DNA of 12,331 bases from Bacillota bacterium (GCA_012518325.1 JAAYSR010000231.1:1-12331), one strand, 5' to 3'. Shown: positions 6,088-12,331, counted from the stretch's first letter. Translations and numbers: made by a program. Notes: generated by a model from the letters alone, not told the origin.

Positions 6088-7347
6088 ATGAAAAAACCCT
6101 TTGTAGATGCTCAGACACTTAGCAGAATCGCGGCACAATACGGTACGCCCTTTCATCTTTATGATGAAAAGGGAATTCGCGAAAACGCCCGCAGACTCCA
6201 TAAAGCCTTTGCCTGGAACCCTGGGTTTAAAGAGTACTTTGCGGTCAAGGCTACTCCCAATCCTGCTATTCTTCAGATTCTTAAGGAGGAAGGCTGCGGA
6301 GTGGACTGCGCCACTTATACCGAACTCTTGCTGGCAGAAAAAACAGGTTTTTCAGGGCGCGAGATCATGTTTTCATCGAACATGACTCCTATGCGGGACT
6401 TTGAACTCGCCCACAGGCTGGGCGCAACAATCAACCTCGACGATCTGACCGACGTAGAGTACATCCAGAGACTGCCCAGCATACCCGAAATGGTCTGCCT
6501 GCGCTACAATCCCGGAGGCAATTTTTCCATCAGCAACGAAATCATGGACACTCCTGGAGAAGCCAAGTACGGCATGACACGCCCCCAGCTGAACATCGCC
6601 ATTGAGCAGCTGCTCAAGCTTGGTGTGCGTGAGTTTGGCCTCCACGCCTTCCTGGCCAGCAATACCAGGACCAATGAATACTATCCTGCCCTGGCCAAGA
6701 TCCTCTTTGAGCTGGTTCGGGATCTCCAGGCCGAAACAGGCGCCCGCTTCACCATGGTAAACCTCTCTGGAGGCATCGGCGTTCCTTATCACCCAGGTGA
6801 AGAGCCGGCAGATATCATGGCCATCGGCGCTGGCGTAGAAAAGGTGTTTAACGAGGTGCTTGTACCTGCAGGTTTAGGCCATTTGGCTGTAGTGGCGGAA
6901 CTGGGACGCTTTATGCTTGCTCCCTATGGCCATTTGATCGCCACAGCCATACGCCGCAAGGAGATCCATAAGAGCTACATTGGACTTGACGCCTGTGCAG
7001 CGGACCTCATGCGCCCGGCCATGTACGGCGCTTACCACCATATTACCATCGCAGGCAAAGAAGACGCTCCCCATGACCACATCTACGATGTAGTCGGCGG
7101 ATTGTGTGAAAACAACGACAAATTTGCCGTCAACAGGCCTCTGCCCCAGATTGAGCTGGGAGATCTGGTGGTCATACATGATACGGGAGCCCACGGCTTT
7201 TCCATGGGCTACAATTACAACGGCAAGCTCCGTTCAGCGGAAGTGCTGCTCAGGGCAGACGGAAGCACCGAGCTAATTCGGCGGGCAGAAACCCCTGAAG
7301 ACTATTTCGCCACCCTCCTGCTTCCCCAGGCATCACTTAGACTTTAG
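6088..7347 (+). CDS. lysA: Diaminopimelate decarboxylase-family PLP enzyme (fold type III)
   Basis: The protein (419 residues) probably converts meso-diaminopimelate to L-lysine and CO2, the last step of lysine biosynthesis. It has an N-terminal alanine-racemase-like barrel with the PLP lysine K54 in YFAVKATPNP, H186 in GLHAFLASNT, the glycine-rich LSGGIGVPY loop, and E271-G273-R274 in AELGRF. The C-terminal part has DLMRPAMYGAYHHI, C340-E341 in GGLCENND (the usual CESGD motif that meets the partner subunit's active site) and GFSMGYNYN near the end. AELGR in place of the common EPGR, and HAFLASN in place of HIGSQ, mark a divergent LysA branch, so a related decarboxylase substrate remains possible. 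The ATG at 6088 is chosen because GGAGG (6078-6082) lies 5 nt upstream; the upstream in-frame TTG at 6064 falls inside the terminator stem. The 3' end overlaps msrA by 15 bp. Confidence 0.87.
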   Translation: MKKPFVDAQTLSRIAAQYGTPFHLYDEKGIRENARRLHKAFAWNPGFKEYFAVKATPNPAILQILKEEGCGVDCATYTELLLAEKTGFSGREIMFSSNMTPMRDFELAHRLGATINLDDLTDVEYIQRLPSIPEMVCLRYNPGGNFSISNEIMDTPGEAKYGMTRPQLNIAIEQLLKLGVREFGLHAFLASNTRTNEYYPALAKILFELVRDLQAETGARFTMVNLSGGIGVPYHPGEEPADIMAIGAGVEKVFNEVLVPAGLGHLAVVAELGRFMLAPYGHLIATAIRRKEIHKSYIGLDACAADLMRPAMYGAYHHITIAGKEDAPHDHIYDVVGGLCENNDKFAVNRPLPQIELGDLVVIHDTGAHGFSMGYNYNGKLRSAEVLLRADGSTELIRRAETPEDYFATLLLPQASLRL

Positions 7348-7866
7348 TCTTGCCTGAAACTGTTTGCGAAATTTTGCCACCTTTGGAGCAATCACCATCT
7401 GGCAATAACCCTGACCGGGATGTTGTGCAAAGTAGTCGTGATGATAGTCCTCCGCAGGATAAAAGTTGGTTAACTCAGCAAGTTCTGTGACGATGGGATC
7501 ATCCCACAGCTCAGCCATACTGGCCATCACTTTTTGCGCTGTGTCCCTTTCCTCTGGGGTTTCATAAAAGATAACTGAACGGTATTGTGTGCCAATGTCG
7601 CCTCCCTGACGGTTCAGCGTGGTGGGATCATGGATGCTGAAGAAGACTTCTAAAAGTTCCTTGTAGCTGATCACACTGCTGTCGTAGGTGATCTGAACGA
7701 CCTCAGCATGGCCTGTTTTGTCGGTGCACACCTGCTCATACGTGGGATTCTCCACATGTCCCCCGCTGTAGCCGGGCATCACTTTCAGAACACCGGCCAA
7801 ATCAGAAAAAATGGCATCTAAGCACCAGAAGCAGCCTCCACCCAAGGTGGCCCTACTGTGACTCAT
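7333..7866 (-). CDS. msrA: Peptide methionine-(S)-S-oxide reductase MsrA
   Basis: MsrA reduces S-methionine sulfoxide in proteins and free methionine back to methionine, a repair function after oxidant exposure. The 177-residue protein has the signature GGGCFWC near the N terminus with the nucleophilic C12, then GYSGG, the family motif GHAEVVQITYD, and HDPTTLNRQGGDIGTQYRS. C155 in GYCQMVI is a candidate resolving cysteine. There is no fused MsrB domain and no signal peptide, so it should act in the cytoplasm. The ATG at 7866 has a moderate purine-rich ribosome site (GAAGGG) about 10 nt upstream. It diverges from the methyltransferase with only 41 bp between them, and its 3' end overlaps the convergent lysA. 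Confidence 0.96.
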   Translation of the reverse strand: MSHSRATLGGGCFWCLDAIFSDLAGVLKVMPGYSGGHVENPTYEQVCTDKTGHAEVVQITYDSSVISYKELLEVFFSIHDPTTLNRQGGDIGTQYRSVIFYETPEERDTAQKVMASMAELWDDPIVTELAELTNFYPAEDYHHDYFAQHPGQGYCQMVIAPKVAKFRKQFQARLKSK

Positions 7867-7907
7867 AATTCTCTTCCCTTCAGATTATTGTTAGAAAAGG
7901 TGATTGC

Positions 7908-8672
7908 ATGGATTCTATCTATGGTTATCCCCAATACTATGAGATAGCCTACTCCTACCGAAACATACCTGCGGAAGTGGAAGTGATGCAGGAAGCCATC
8001 CGCAAGTATTCGAAAATTCCAGTACAAGCCGTTCTAGAATTGGCCTGCGGCAACAGCCCCCACATGGTGGAGTTTGTCAGGCGCGGCTACAGGTACTTTG
8101 GCTTAGATCTAAGTCCAACCATGCTTGAGTTTGCCCAAAGCAAGGCGGAAGCAAACCAGATTGAGGCCCAGTTTTACCTGGCCAACTTTATCGACTTCCG
8201 GCTTGAAGCGCCTGTGGACTTTATCTACATCATGCTGGGCTCGCTCTACGTAAACAACACTGACGAGCTGATCAGCCACTTCGCCAACGTCCATCGTGCC
8301 CTCAAGCCTGGAGGCCTTTACTTCCTGGACTGGTGCATTGATTTTTCTCCCCTGGACAACAGCCAGGACAGCTGGGTCATGCGTCGGGACGGAATTACAG
8401 TTACAACCCGCTACACCACCCGCCTGAAAAATGCCGCGGAGCAGCTCTATGAAGAGAACATCCTCTTTACAATAAAGGATCACGGCAGGCATAAGAAACT
8501 GCTCCATACCGGCATCCGCCGGGCCATCTTTCCCCAAGAATTCATGCTGGCCGCGACCAGGCTCAACGACTTTGAGTTCATCGGCTGGTGGAATGACTGG
8601 AACTGGAACAGACCCTTAGGGGAAGGATGGGACGAAATCATCCGCCCCATCACAATCCTGCGTCGCCGCTAA
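7908..8672 (+). CDS. Class I SAM-dependent methyltransferase, substrate unknown
   Basis: This 254-residue protein has a Rossmann-type methyltransferase core. Motif I is VLELACGNSP (about 42-51), the acidic residue ending beta-2 is D67 in YFGLDLSPTML, and a post-motif region reads FYLANFIDF. Motif IV-like DFIYIMLGSLYVNN and the HRALKPGGLYFLDWC strand follow. These features fit the Methyltransf_25/11 group, which acts on small molecules more often than on DNA or rRNA. The N terminus YPQYYEIAYSYRNIPAEVE resembles a recurring family of stand-alone methyltransferases whose substrate I do not know. AAAAGGTGAT (7895-7904) provides a good ribosome site just before the ATG. It is divergent from msrA, and its stop lies 9 bp from the stop of the convergent alcohol dehydrogenase. 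The methyltransferase class is firm; the biological role is unknown. Confidence 0.85.
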   Translation: MDSIYGYPQYYEIAYSYRNIPAEVEVMQEAIRKYSKIPVQAVLELACGNSPHMVEFVRRGYRYFGLDLSPTMLEFAQSKAEANQIEAQFYLANFIDFRLEAPVDFIYIMLGSLYVNNTDELISHFANVHRALKPGGLYFLDWCIDFSPLDNSQDSWVMRRDGITVTTRYTTRLKNAAEQLYEENILFTIKDHGRHKKLLHTGIRRAIFPQEFMLAATRLNDFEFIGWWNDWNWNRPLGEGWDEIIRPITILRRR

Positions 8673-8681
8673 GGCGCACGC
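8660..8681. terminator. Hairpin between convergent methyltransferase and ADH genes (weak terminator candidate)
   Basis: GCGTCGCC (8660-8667) pairs with GGCG and ACGC (8673-8676, 8678-8681) with one bulged C, around a GCTAA loop that contains the methyltransferase stop codon. No T-run follows on either strand, so if it ends transcription it is not a canonical intrinsic terminator. Confidence 0.3.
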
Positions 8682-9860
8682 TTACGCTTGACCAGCGCAG
8701 AGTTTGTAAATAGCCAGTACATCCTCCTGTCCGAGGGGCATAAAGCTGCCGAGCTTCCTTGTATCGCCGGCTGTAGCCTTTTTTGCCATCTCTTCCAGGC
8801 GATCTGCGGGAATGCCGGCATCCGCCAACGTTACGGGCAGTCCGATCCGGCGGAAAAAGTCTTCGAGGCGGCGGATTCCTTCCAGAATTGTCCGTTCAGG
8901 ATTGTGGAAATCCTGCTCCACGCCGAAGACACGCACCGCAAACTGTACGAAGCGATCTGGATCCTGCTTGTAGACATACTTCATCCAAGCCGGAAATACG
9001 ATGGCCAACCCTGCTCCGTGGGCGATATCGTAGATTGCGCTCAGTTCATGCTCAATATTGTGGGACGCCCAATCCTCACTTCTTCCGACCCCCAAGATAT
9101 CATTATGGGCAACGGTGCTGGCCCACATGATGTTCGCCCTGGCGCCGTAATTCTCAGGCTCGGCAATGGCGACGGGAGCTTCCTGAATGATGCTGCGCAG
9201 AGCTGCTTCGCAAAGATGATCTCCGAAGCCCACATCCTTTTCACGGGTGAAATACCTTTCCATAATATGAGCCATCATATCTGCCACGCCGCAGGCGGTC
9301 TGGTAGGCCGGCAGCGAAAACGTCAGTTCCGGATTGAGGAGGGCAAACTTTGGCCTTAGGACCAAAGATCCATAGCCAACCTTCAGCCAGCCGTCCTCAT
9401 TGGTCACAACAGCGCTGTTGCTGGCTTCACTGCCGGCTGCCGGAATGGTGAGCACAACGCCTAAAGGCAGGCTTTCCTTTGCATCAGCCTTGCCTGCAAA
9501 GAAGTCCCAGACATCGCCGTCGTAGGGCACGCCGATTCCGATGGCTTTTGCCGAGTCAATGGCGCTCCCCCCGCCTACTGCCAGGATCAAATCTACCTTT
9601 TCCCTGCGTGCCAGTTCAATGCCTTCCCTGACCAGGCTGAGCCTGGGATTGGGCTGGGCACCGCCGAACTCAACAATCTCAAGGCCGGCTTCCTGCAAGG
9701 ACTTTACCACCCGATCTTTGAGACCGCTGCGGACAATATGTCCCCCGCCGTAGTGCAGCATGACCTTCTTACCCCACTTGGCTGCCTCTTTCCCTGCCTG
9801 TTCCTCGACACCCCGACCAAAGACAATCTTTGTAGTGTTCGAAAACGTAAAGTTGAGCAT
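8682..9860 (-). CDS. Iron-containing alcohol dehydrogenase (butanol dehydrogenase/YqhD-like)
   Basis: A 392-residue cytoplasmic group III alcohol dehydrogenase, which reduces aldehydes to alcohols (or the reverse) with NAD(P)H. The N-terminal nucleotide domain has YGGGHI (G38-G40) and AVGGGSAIDSAKAI (GGGS at 96-99). The C-terminal helical domain carries the metal site: D194 and H198 in GVADMMAH, H267 in WASHNIEHELSA and H281 in DIAHGAGLAIVFPAW. These positions coincide with those of E. coli YqhD. The sequence resembles clostridial butanol dehydrogenases and Bacillus YugJ/YugK, so a fermentative or aldehyde-detoxifying role is likely; the true substrate and cofactor are not determinable here. 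Its AAGGAGG overlaps the stop codon of the upstream GH130 gene, 11 bp away, so the two should be cotranscribed and translationally coupled. Confidence 0.93.
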   Translation of the reverse strand: MLNFTFSNTTKIVFGRGVEEQAGKEAAKWGKKVMLHYGGGHIVRSGLKDRVVKSLQEAGLEIVEFGGAQPNPRLSLVREGIELARREKVDLILAVGGGSAIDSAKAIGIGVPYDGDVWDFFAGKADAKESLPLGVVLTIPAAGSEASNSAVVTNEDGWLKVGYGSLVLRPKFALLNPELTFSLPAYQTACGVADMMAHIMERYFTREKDVGFGDHLCEAALRSIIQEAPVAIAEPENYGARANIMWASTVAHNDILGVGRSEDWASHNIEHELSAIYDIAHGAGLAIVFPAWMKYVYKQDPDRFVQFAVRVFGVEQDFHNPERTILEGIRRLEDFFRRIGLPVTLADAGIPADRLEEMAKKATAGDTRKLGSFMPLGQEDVLAIYKLCAGQA

Positions 9861-9871
9861 AAGCTCCCTCC

Positions 9872-10855
9872 TTAGATTTTAGAATTATCCTTAATGAACT
9901 GCACTAAATCCTGAACAAAGCCAAAGGCCACAGCAGTCACGGTATCAGCCCCTCCGTAGTACAGGGCCATGCGTCCAGTGTCACTGTCAACTAAAGCCGC
10001 ACAGGGGAAAACCACATTGGGCACATCGCCGACGCACTCATAGTAAGTTTGGGGCGACAAAATGTAAGGGCTGGTTCTGGCTATAACCTTCCAGGGCTGA
10101 TCCAAATCTAAAAGGGCTGCCCCGACGCTGTAGACAAAACCATTGCAGGATGTAAGTACTCCATGGTAGATCATGACCCATCCTTCTGAGGTTTCAATGG
10201 GAATGGGACCCGCTCCAATCTTTGTGGACTGCCAGCCCACAGTGGTGCCCATCACATGGCGGTGTTTGCCCCAATAGGTCAGATCAGGGCTTTCGCTGTA
10301 AAAAATGTCACCAAAGGGTGTATGCCCGTTATCGCTGGGCCGGGAGAGCATAGCAAAGGAGCCGTTGATCTTCCTTGGGAACAGGACGCCGTTGCGGTTA
10401 AAGGGCAGGAAGGCATTCTCCAACTGATAGAAGGTTTCAAAGTCTTCAGTGTACGCTACACCAATGGTCGGGCCATGATAGCCGTTGCACCAGGTAACAT
10501 AGTAGCGGTCCTCAATCCAAACCACGCGAGGATCATAACCGTAAACGAAGTTGCCTATCTCCTCGTCATCGCAGACAAACTGGATGGGTTCATGCTCAAT
10601 CGTCCAATTCAGTGCATCTTGGCTGCTGCCTGAATGAATGCGCATCTCCCTTGCTTTGTTGTCGACACGGAATACACCGCGAAACTCATCCCCATACGGA
10701 ACGACTGCACTGTTGAAGATGCTGTTCGAACAGGGAATCAGATCCCGCGGAATCACAGGATTCTGGGAATAGCGCCACAATACCTCGCTGTTACCCCTGG
10801 GACGATCCTCCCAGGGGATATTGGGCAAACTGGGTCCTACAATTTTCAGGCTCAT
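9872..10855 (-). CDS. GH130-family beta-mannoside phosphorylase
   Basis: This 327-residue protein has the five-bladed beta-propeller pattern of glycoside hydrolase family 130. Family members mostly phosphorolyse beta-1,4-mannosides (mannooligosaccharides or mannosyl-glucose) to mannose-1-phosphate and a shortened sugar. The N-terminal block IPWEDRPRG, WRYSQNPVIPRD and SIFNSAVVPY is characteristic, followed by the GYDPRVVWIEDRYYVTWC blade, whose Asp (D108) is the probable general acid, then GRPS-like and GAGPIPIET segments. There is no signal peptide, consistent with a cytoplasmic phosphorylase. The start is the ATG at 10855: GGGGAGG (10865-10871) lies 9 nt upstream, whereas the ATG at 10864 would touch it. 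No sugar transporter or kinase is adjacent. The gene sits between a secreted cyclophilin and an alcohol dehydrogenase in one operon. Exact glycoside specificity is unresolved. Confidence 0.9.
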   Translation of the reverse strand: MSLKIVGPSLPNIPWEDRPRGNSEVLWRYSQNPVIPRDLIPCSNSIFNSAVVPYGDEFRGVFRVDNKAREMRIHSGSSQDALNWTIEHEPIQFVCDDEEIGNFVYGYDPRVVWIEDRYYVTWCNGYHGPTIGVAYTEDFETFYQLENAFLPFNRNGVLFPRKINGSFAMLSRPSDNGHTPFGDIFYSESPDLTYWGKHRHVMGTTVGWQSTKIGAGPIPIETSEGWVMIYHGVLTSCNGFVYSVGAALLDLDQPWKVIARTSPYILSPQTYYECVGDVPNVVFPCAALVDSDTGRMALYYGGADTVTAVAFGFVQDLVQFIKDNSKI

Positions 10856-10864
10856 TTCTGACAT

Positions 10865-10871
10865 CCTCCCC
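10865..10871 (-). promoter_or_regulatory. Ribosome binding site deciding the GH130 start
   Basis: GGGGAGG on the minus strand is immediately adjacent (0 nt) to an ATG at 10864, too close for use. It lies 9 nt from the ATG at 10855, which is therefore preferred. Confidence 0.7.
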
Positions 10872-10877
10872 GATTTC

Positions 10878-11486
10878 TTAGAGTTTCTCAGGCTCCGGAT
10901 AAGCAGTCCCGAAGGTGTCCACTGTGATTTTTTCTATGCGTTGGTCCTCAAAGGGCCTGTCCATCCTGTCACGCTGAACCGAAGCGATTCTGTCAGCCAC
11001 CTCCATGCCTTCCACCACTCTGCCAAAGGCAGCATAGGATCCGTCCAAGTGAGGGTGGTCCGCCACCATTATGAAAAACTGGGAACCGGCCGAATCAGGT
11101 ACAGATGTACGGGCCATAGAGATTACGCCCCGCTCGTGCTTGAGACTGTTCTCGAAACCGTTTTGGCTGAACTCTCCCCTGATGCTGTAACCGGGGCCGC
11201 CCATACCTGTACCGGTAGGATCTCCGCCCTGAATCATGAAGCCTGGGATAACACGGTGGAAAATCACCCCATCGTAGAACCCCGCCTGCACAAGGGAGAT
11301 GAAGTTGTTCACCGTATTTGGGGCCACATCCGGGAAGAGTTCAACCTTGATCACCCCAAGCTCACCTAAATCCATCGTCACCAGAGGATTTCTCACTTCT
11401 GCTTCTTCCGCCGCATACACATGGGACGCCGGAACTGCAACAAGGGCTGCTGCAGTAAGTAACACCACTATACCTAGATATTCCAA
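10878..11486 (-). CDS. Secreted cyclophilin-type peptidyl-prolyl cis-trans isomerase
   Basis: The predicted 202-residue protein begins with a hydrophobic segment (residues about 4-20) ending in HVYA, a likely signal peptidase I site near residue 25. The cyclophilin domain follows (about 34-196). Catalytic residues of the family are visible: R78, F83, M84 and Q86 in FHRVIPGFMIQGGD, then SMARTSVPDSAGSQFFI and LDGSYAAFGRV. It should catalyse proline isomerisation in exported proteins outside the membrane. The start is uncertain. TTG at 11486 has GGAGG (11495-11499) 8 nt upstream and a leader of about 26 nt from the predicted promoter. ATG at 11501 (207 residues) has no ribosome site and would leave only about 11 nt of leader. 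The signal peptide n-region lacks a positive charge with either start. It is the first gene of a three-gene minus-strand operon. Confidence 0.9.
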   Translation of the reverse strand: MEYLGIVVLLTAAALVAVPASHVYAAEEAEVRNPLVTMDLGELGVIKVELFPDVAPNTVNNFISLVQAGFYDGVIFHRVIPGFMIQGGDPTGTGMGGPGYSIRGEFSQNGFENSLKHERGVISMARTSVPDSAGSQFFIMVADHPHLDGSYAAFGRVVEGMEVADRIASVQRDRMDRPFEDQRIEKITVDTFGTAYPEPEKL

Positions 11487-11518
11487 CGCATCAACCTCCA
11501 TCTCATTTTATTGAAATC

Positions 11519-11527
11519 ATTATACCA
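11519..11527 (-). promoter_or_regulatory. Extended -10 promoter of the cyclophilin-GH130-ADH operon
   Basis: On the minus strand the sequence reads TGGTATAAT, a perfect -10 hexamer with the TGn extension. Transcription would start near 11512. At 17-bp spacing the -35 hexamer would be CAGTTC, a poor match, which the extended -10 could compensate for. That -35 position coincides with a 13-bp palindrome. Confidence 0.65.
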
Positions 11528-11541
11528 CACTTCTGCGGCAG

Positions 11542-11554
11542 GAACTGTCAGTTC
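11542..11554. promoter_or_regulatory. 13-bp palindrome overlapping the -35 region, possible operator
   Basis: GAACTGTCAGTTC is a perfect inverted repeat (6 bp arms, one central base). It lies in the roughly 100-bp divergent gap between the cyclophilin operon and hemerythrin. It covers about -30 to -42 of the minus-strand promoter and is 33 bp from the hemerythrin start. No regulator gene is nearby and I do not recognise the site. Confidence 0.4.
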
Positions 11555-11587
11555 TACGGAGAAACTCTGCTTTGAAAGGAGTGATTC

Positions 11588-12010
11588 TTGTTTATGTGGA
11601 AAGAACATTACCGTGTGGGCTCAGAACTGATCGACAGCCAGCACCAGGAACTGTTCAGGCGTGTGTCCAGCTTTATCAGGACAGTGCAAAGCGATGAGCC
11701 GTGGGAAGACAAGCTGGAGAAAGTGGAAGAGACGTTGGTTTTTATGCAGCACTATGTAATCATTCATTTTGCAGATGAGGAGGAGCTTCAGAAGGAAATA
11801 GGCTACCCTGAACTGGAGAGGCATGCCCGCATTCACGAAAATTTCAAGGCGGAAATCCAGGAATTTGCCCAAACAGTTGAACGGGACGGATTTGATGAGG
11901 AAAAAGTTCAGGAGTTCAGTGCAAAAGTAATGACGTGGCTGATCATGCATGTAGGGAAAGAAGATCAGAAAATCGGCGAGTTCATACGGGCTGGGGGGGA
12001 ACGCAAGTGA
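11588..12010 (+). CDS. Bacteriohemerythrin (non-heme di-iron oxygen-binding protein)
   Basis: This 140-residue single-domain protein keeps all seven ligands of the hemerythrin di-iron site with canonical spacing: H19 in DSQHQELF, H60 and E64 in HFADEEE, H79 and H83 in HARIHENF, and H121 and D126 in MHVGKED. Such proteins reversibly bind O2 through two bridged irons and serve in oxygen storage, delivery or sensing in microaerobic and anaerobic bacteria. AAAGGAGTG (11575-11583) lies 6 nt before the TTG at 11588, giving MFMWKEH. The in-frame ATG at 11594 is an alternative start with a long 12-nt spacing. The stop codon overlaps the start of cheX by 4 bp, indicating coupled translation and a possible role in oxygen-linked taxis. 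No clear sigma-A promoter is visible upstream. Confidence 0.94.
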   Translation: MFMWKEHYRVGSELIDSQHQELFRRVSSFIRTVQSDEPWEDKLEKVEETLVFMQHYVIIHFADEEELQKEIGYPELERHARIHENFKAEIQEFAQTVERDGFDEEKVQEFSAKVMTWLIMHVGKEDQKIGEFIRAGGERK

Positions 12011-12331
12011 AAGTCGAGTACATAAACCCATTCTACCAAGCCACATTGGATGTTTTTCGTGTCATGCTGAACTTGGAGCCAAAGAGGGGAACCCTCAAGG
12101 CTGTGGACGACCTGGCGCCTGTCAGCGAAGCCAATGTAGCCATCGGAGTCACCGGTGCTTTGCGGGGAACGCTTCTATACAGTTTCCCTAGATCGATGGC
12201 CCTGGAAATGGTCCGCATTATGTCGGGGATGGAAATGTCTAAACTTGATGCCTTTGTAACATCAGCCCTCAGTGAAGTGGCCAATATCATCAGCGGCAAT
12301 GCCCTTACCTATCTTGCCCAAAACTCGCTGC
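12007..12331 (+). CDS. cheX: CheX-family chemotaxis phosphatase (3' end outside window)
   Basis: An open frame begins with GTG at 12007, inside the hemerythrin stop (GTGA overlap), and runs to the window end, giving 108 residues of a family usually about 150-160 long. The start MKVEYINPFYQATLDVF and the GVTGALRGTLLYSFPRSMA segment are characteristic of CheX. The helix SALSEVANIISGNA contains the catalytic ExxN motif (E90, N93). CheX removes phosphate from CheY-P and so resets flagellar motor signalling in bacteria that lack CheZ. A G-rich stretch (GGGGGG near 11993) just upstream may act as the ribosome site, and coupling to hemerythrin translation is likely. The missing C-terminal part holds the rest of the fold. 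A CheC/FliY relative is less likely because only one ExxN helix is seen so far. Confidence 0.88.
   Translation, partial: MKVEYINPFYQATLDVFRVMLNLEPKRGTLKAVDDLAPVSEANVAIGVTGALRGTLLYSFPRSMALEMVRIMSGMEMSKLDAFVTSALSEVANIISGNALTYLAQNSL

Noticed and set aside
8688..9359. 223-codon plus-strand open frame opposite the alcohol dehydrogenase
   Set aside because: The minus strand encodes an intact iron alcohol dehydrogenase with all four metal ligands; the plus-strand translation shows no family features.
10256..11369. Plus-strand frames opposite the GH130 and cyclophilin genes
   Set aside because: They are shadows of conserved minus-strand genes in one operon; none has a plausible ribosome site or domain.
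12033..12299. 88-codon minus-strand frame at the window end
   Set aside because: The plus strand there is an open CheX frame with its ExxN motif, coupled to hemerythrin; the minus frame is its shadow.
1..12331. Mobile element, defence system, CRISPR array or prophage
   Set aside because: No transposase, integrase, nuclease, toxin-antitoxin pair, regular direct-repeat array or terminal inverted repeats were seen; gene content and codon use look uniform and chromosomal.

Overview
The window looks like chromosomal DNA from an anaerobic, probably spore-forming and motile member of the Bacillota (Clostridia or a related deep lineage). This rests on gene content: a one-chain pyruvate:ferredoxin oxidoreductase (PFOR), FeoB ferrous iron uptake, a SleB-type spore/cell-wall hydrolase with LysM, bacteriohemerythrin and CheX. 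It also rests on strong AGGAGG-type ribosome binding sites, sigma-A-like promoters and moderate G+C. The genus cannot be named from the sequence alone. All complete genes look intact, and I see no tRNA, rRNA, CRISPR array, insertion sequence or phage gene.

Layout. (1) 1-780: the 3' end of feoB. (2) 781-4570: a 222-bp intergenic region with a near-consensus promoter and a roughly 150-nt leader, the PFOR gene, and a strong terminator. The leader carries a Rex/CRP-like palindrome inside a possible three-way junction. (3) 4569-5168: a minus-strand LysM-SleB hydrolase, divergent from (4) deoD (5319-6023). A strong terminator follows deoD and directly abuts the Shine-Dalgarno of (5) a lysA-type PLP decarboxylase (6088-7347). 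(6) msrA (minus) converges on lysA with a 15-bp overlap and diverges from (7) a SAM methyltransferase (7908-8672). (8) A minus-strand, tightly spaced three-gene operon follows: secreted cyclophilin, then GH130 glycoside phosphorylase, then iron-type alcohol dehydrogenase, read from an extended -10 promoter near 11520. (9) Divergent from it, hemerythrin overlaps the start of a partial cheX by 4 bp; cheX runs off the window end.

How the genes fit together. Most of the window is housekeeping and fermentative metabolism: pyruvate to acetyl-CoA plus reduced ferredoxin, reduction of an aldehyde by the alcohol dehydrogenase, mannoside phosphorolysis, purine salvage and lysine biosynthesis. A second theme is iron and oxygen: iron uptake, an oxygen-sensitive Fe-S enzyme, methionine sulfoxide repair, and an oxygen-binding protein coupled to a chemotaxis phosphatase.

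I found no convincing multi-gene undescribed system. The points most worth a second look are the structured PFOR leader with its Rex-like site, the hemerythrin-CheX coupling, the cyclophilin-GH130-ADH operon, the palindrome over the cyclophilin operon's -35 region, and the terminator abutting the lysA ribosome binding site.
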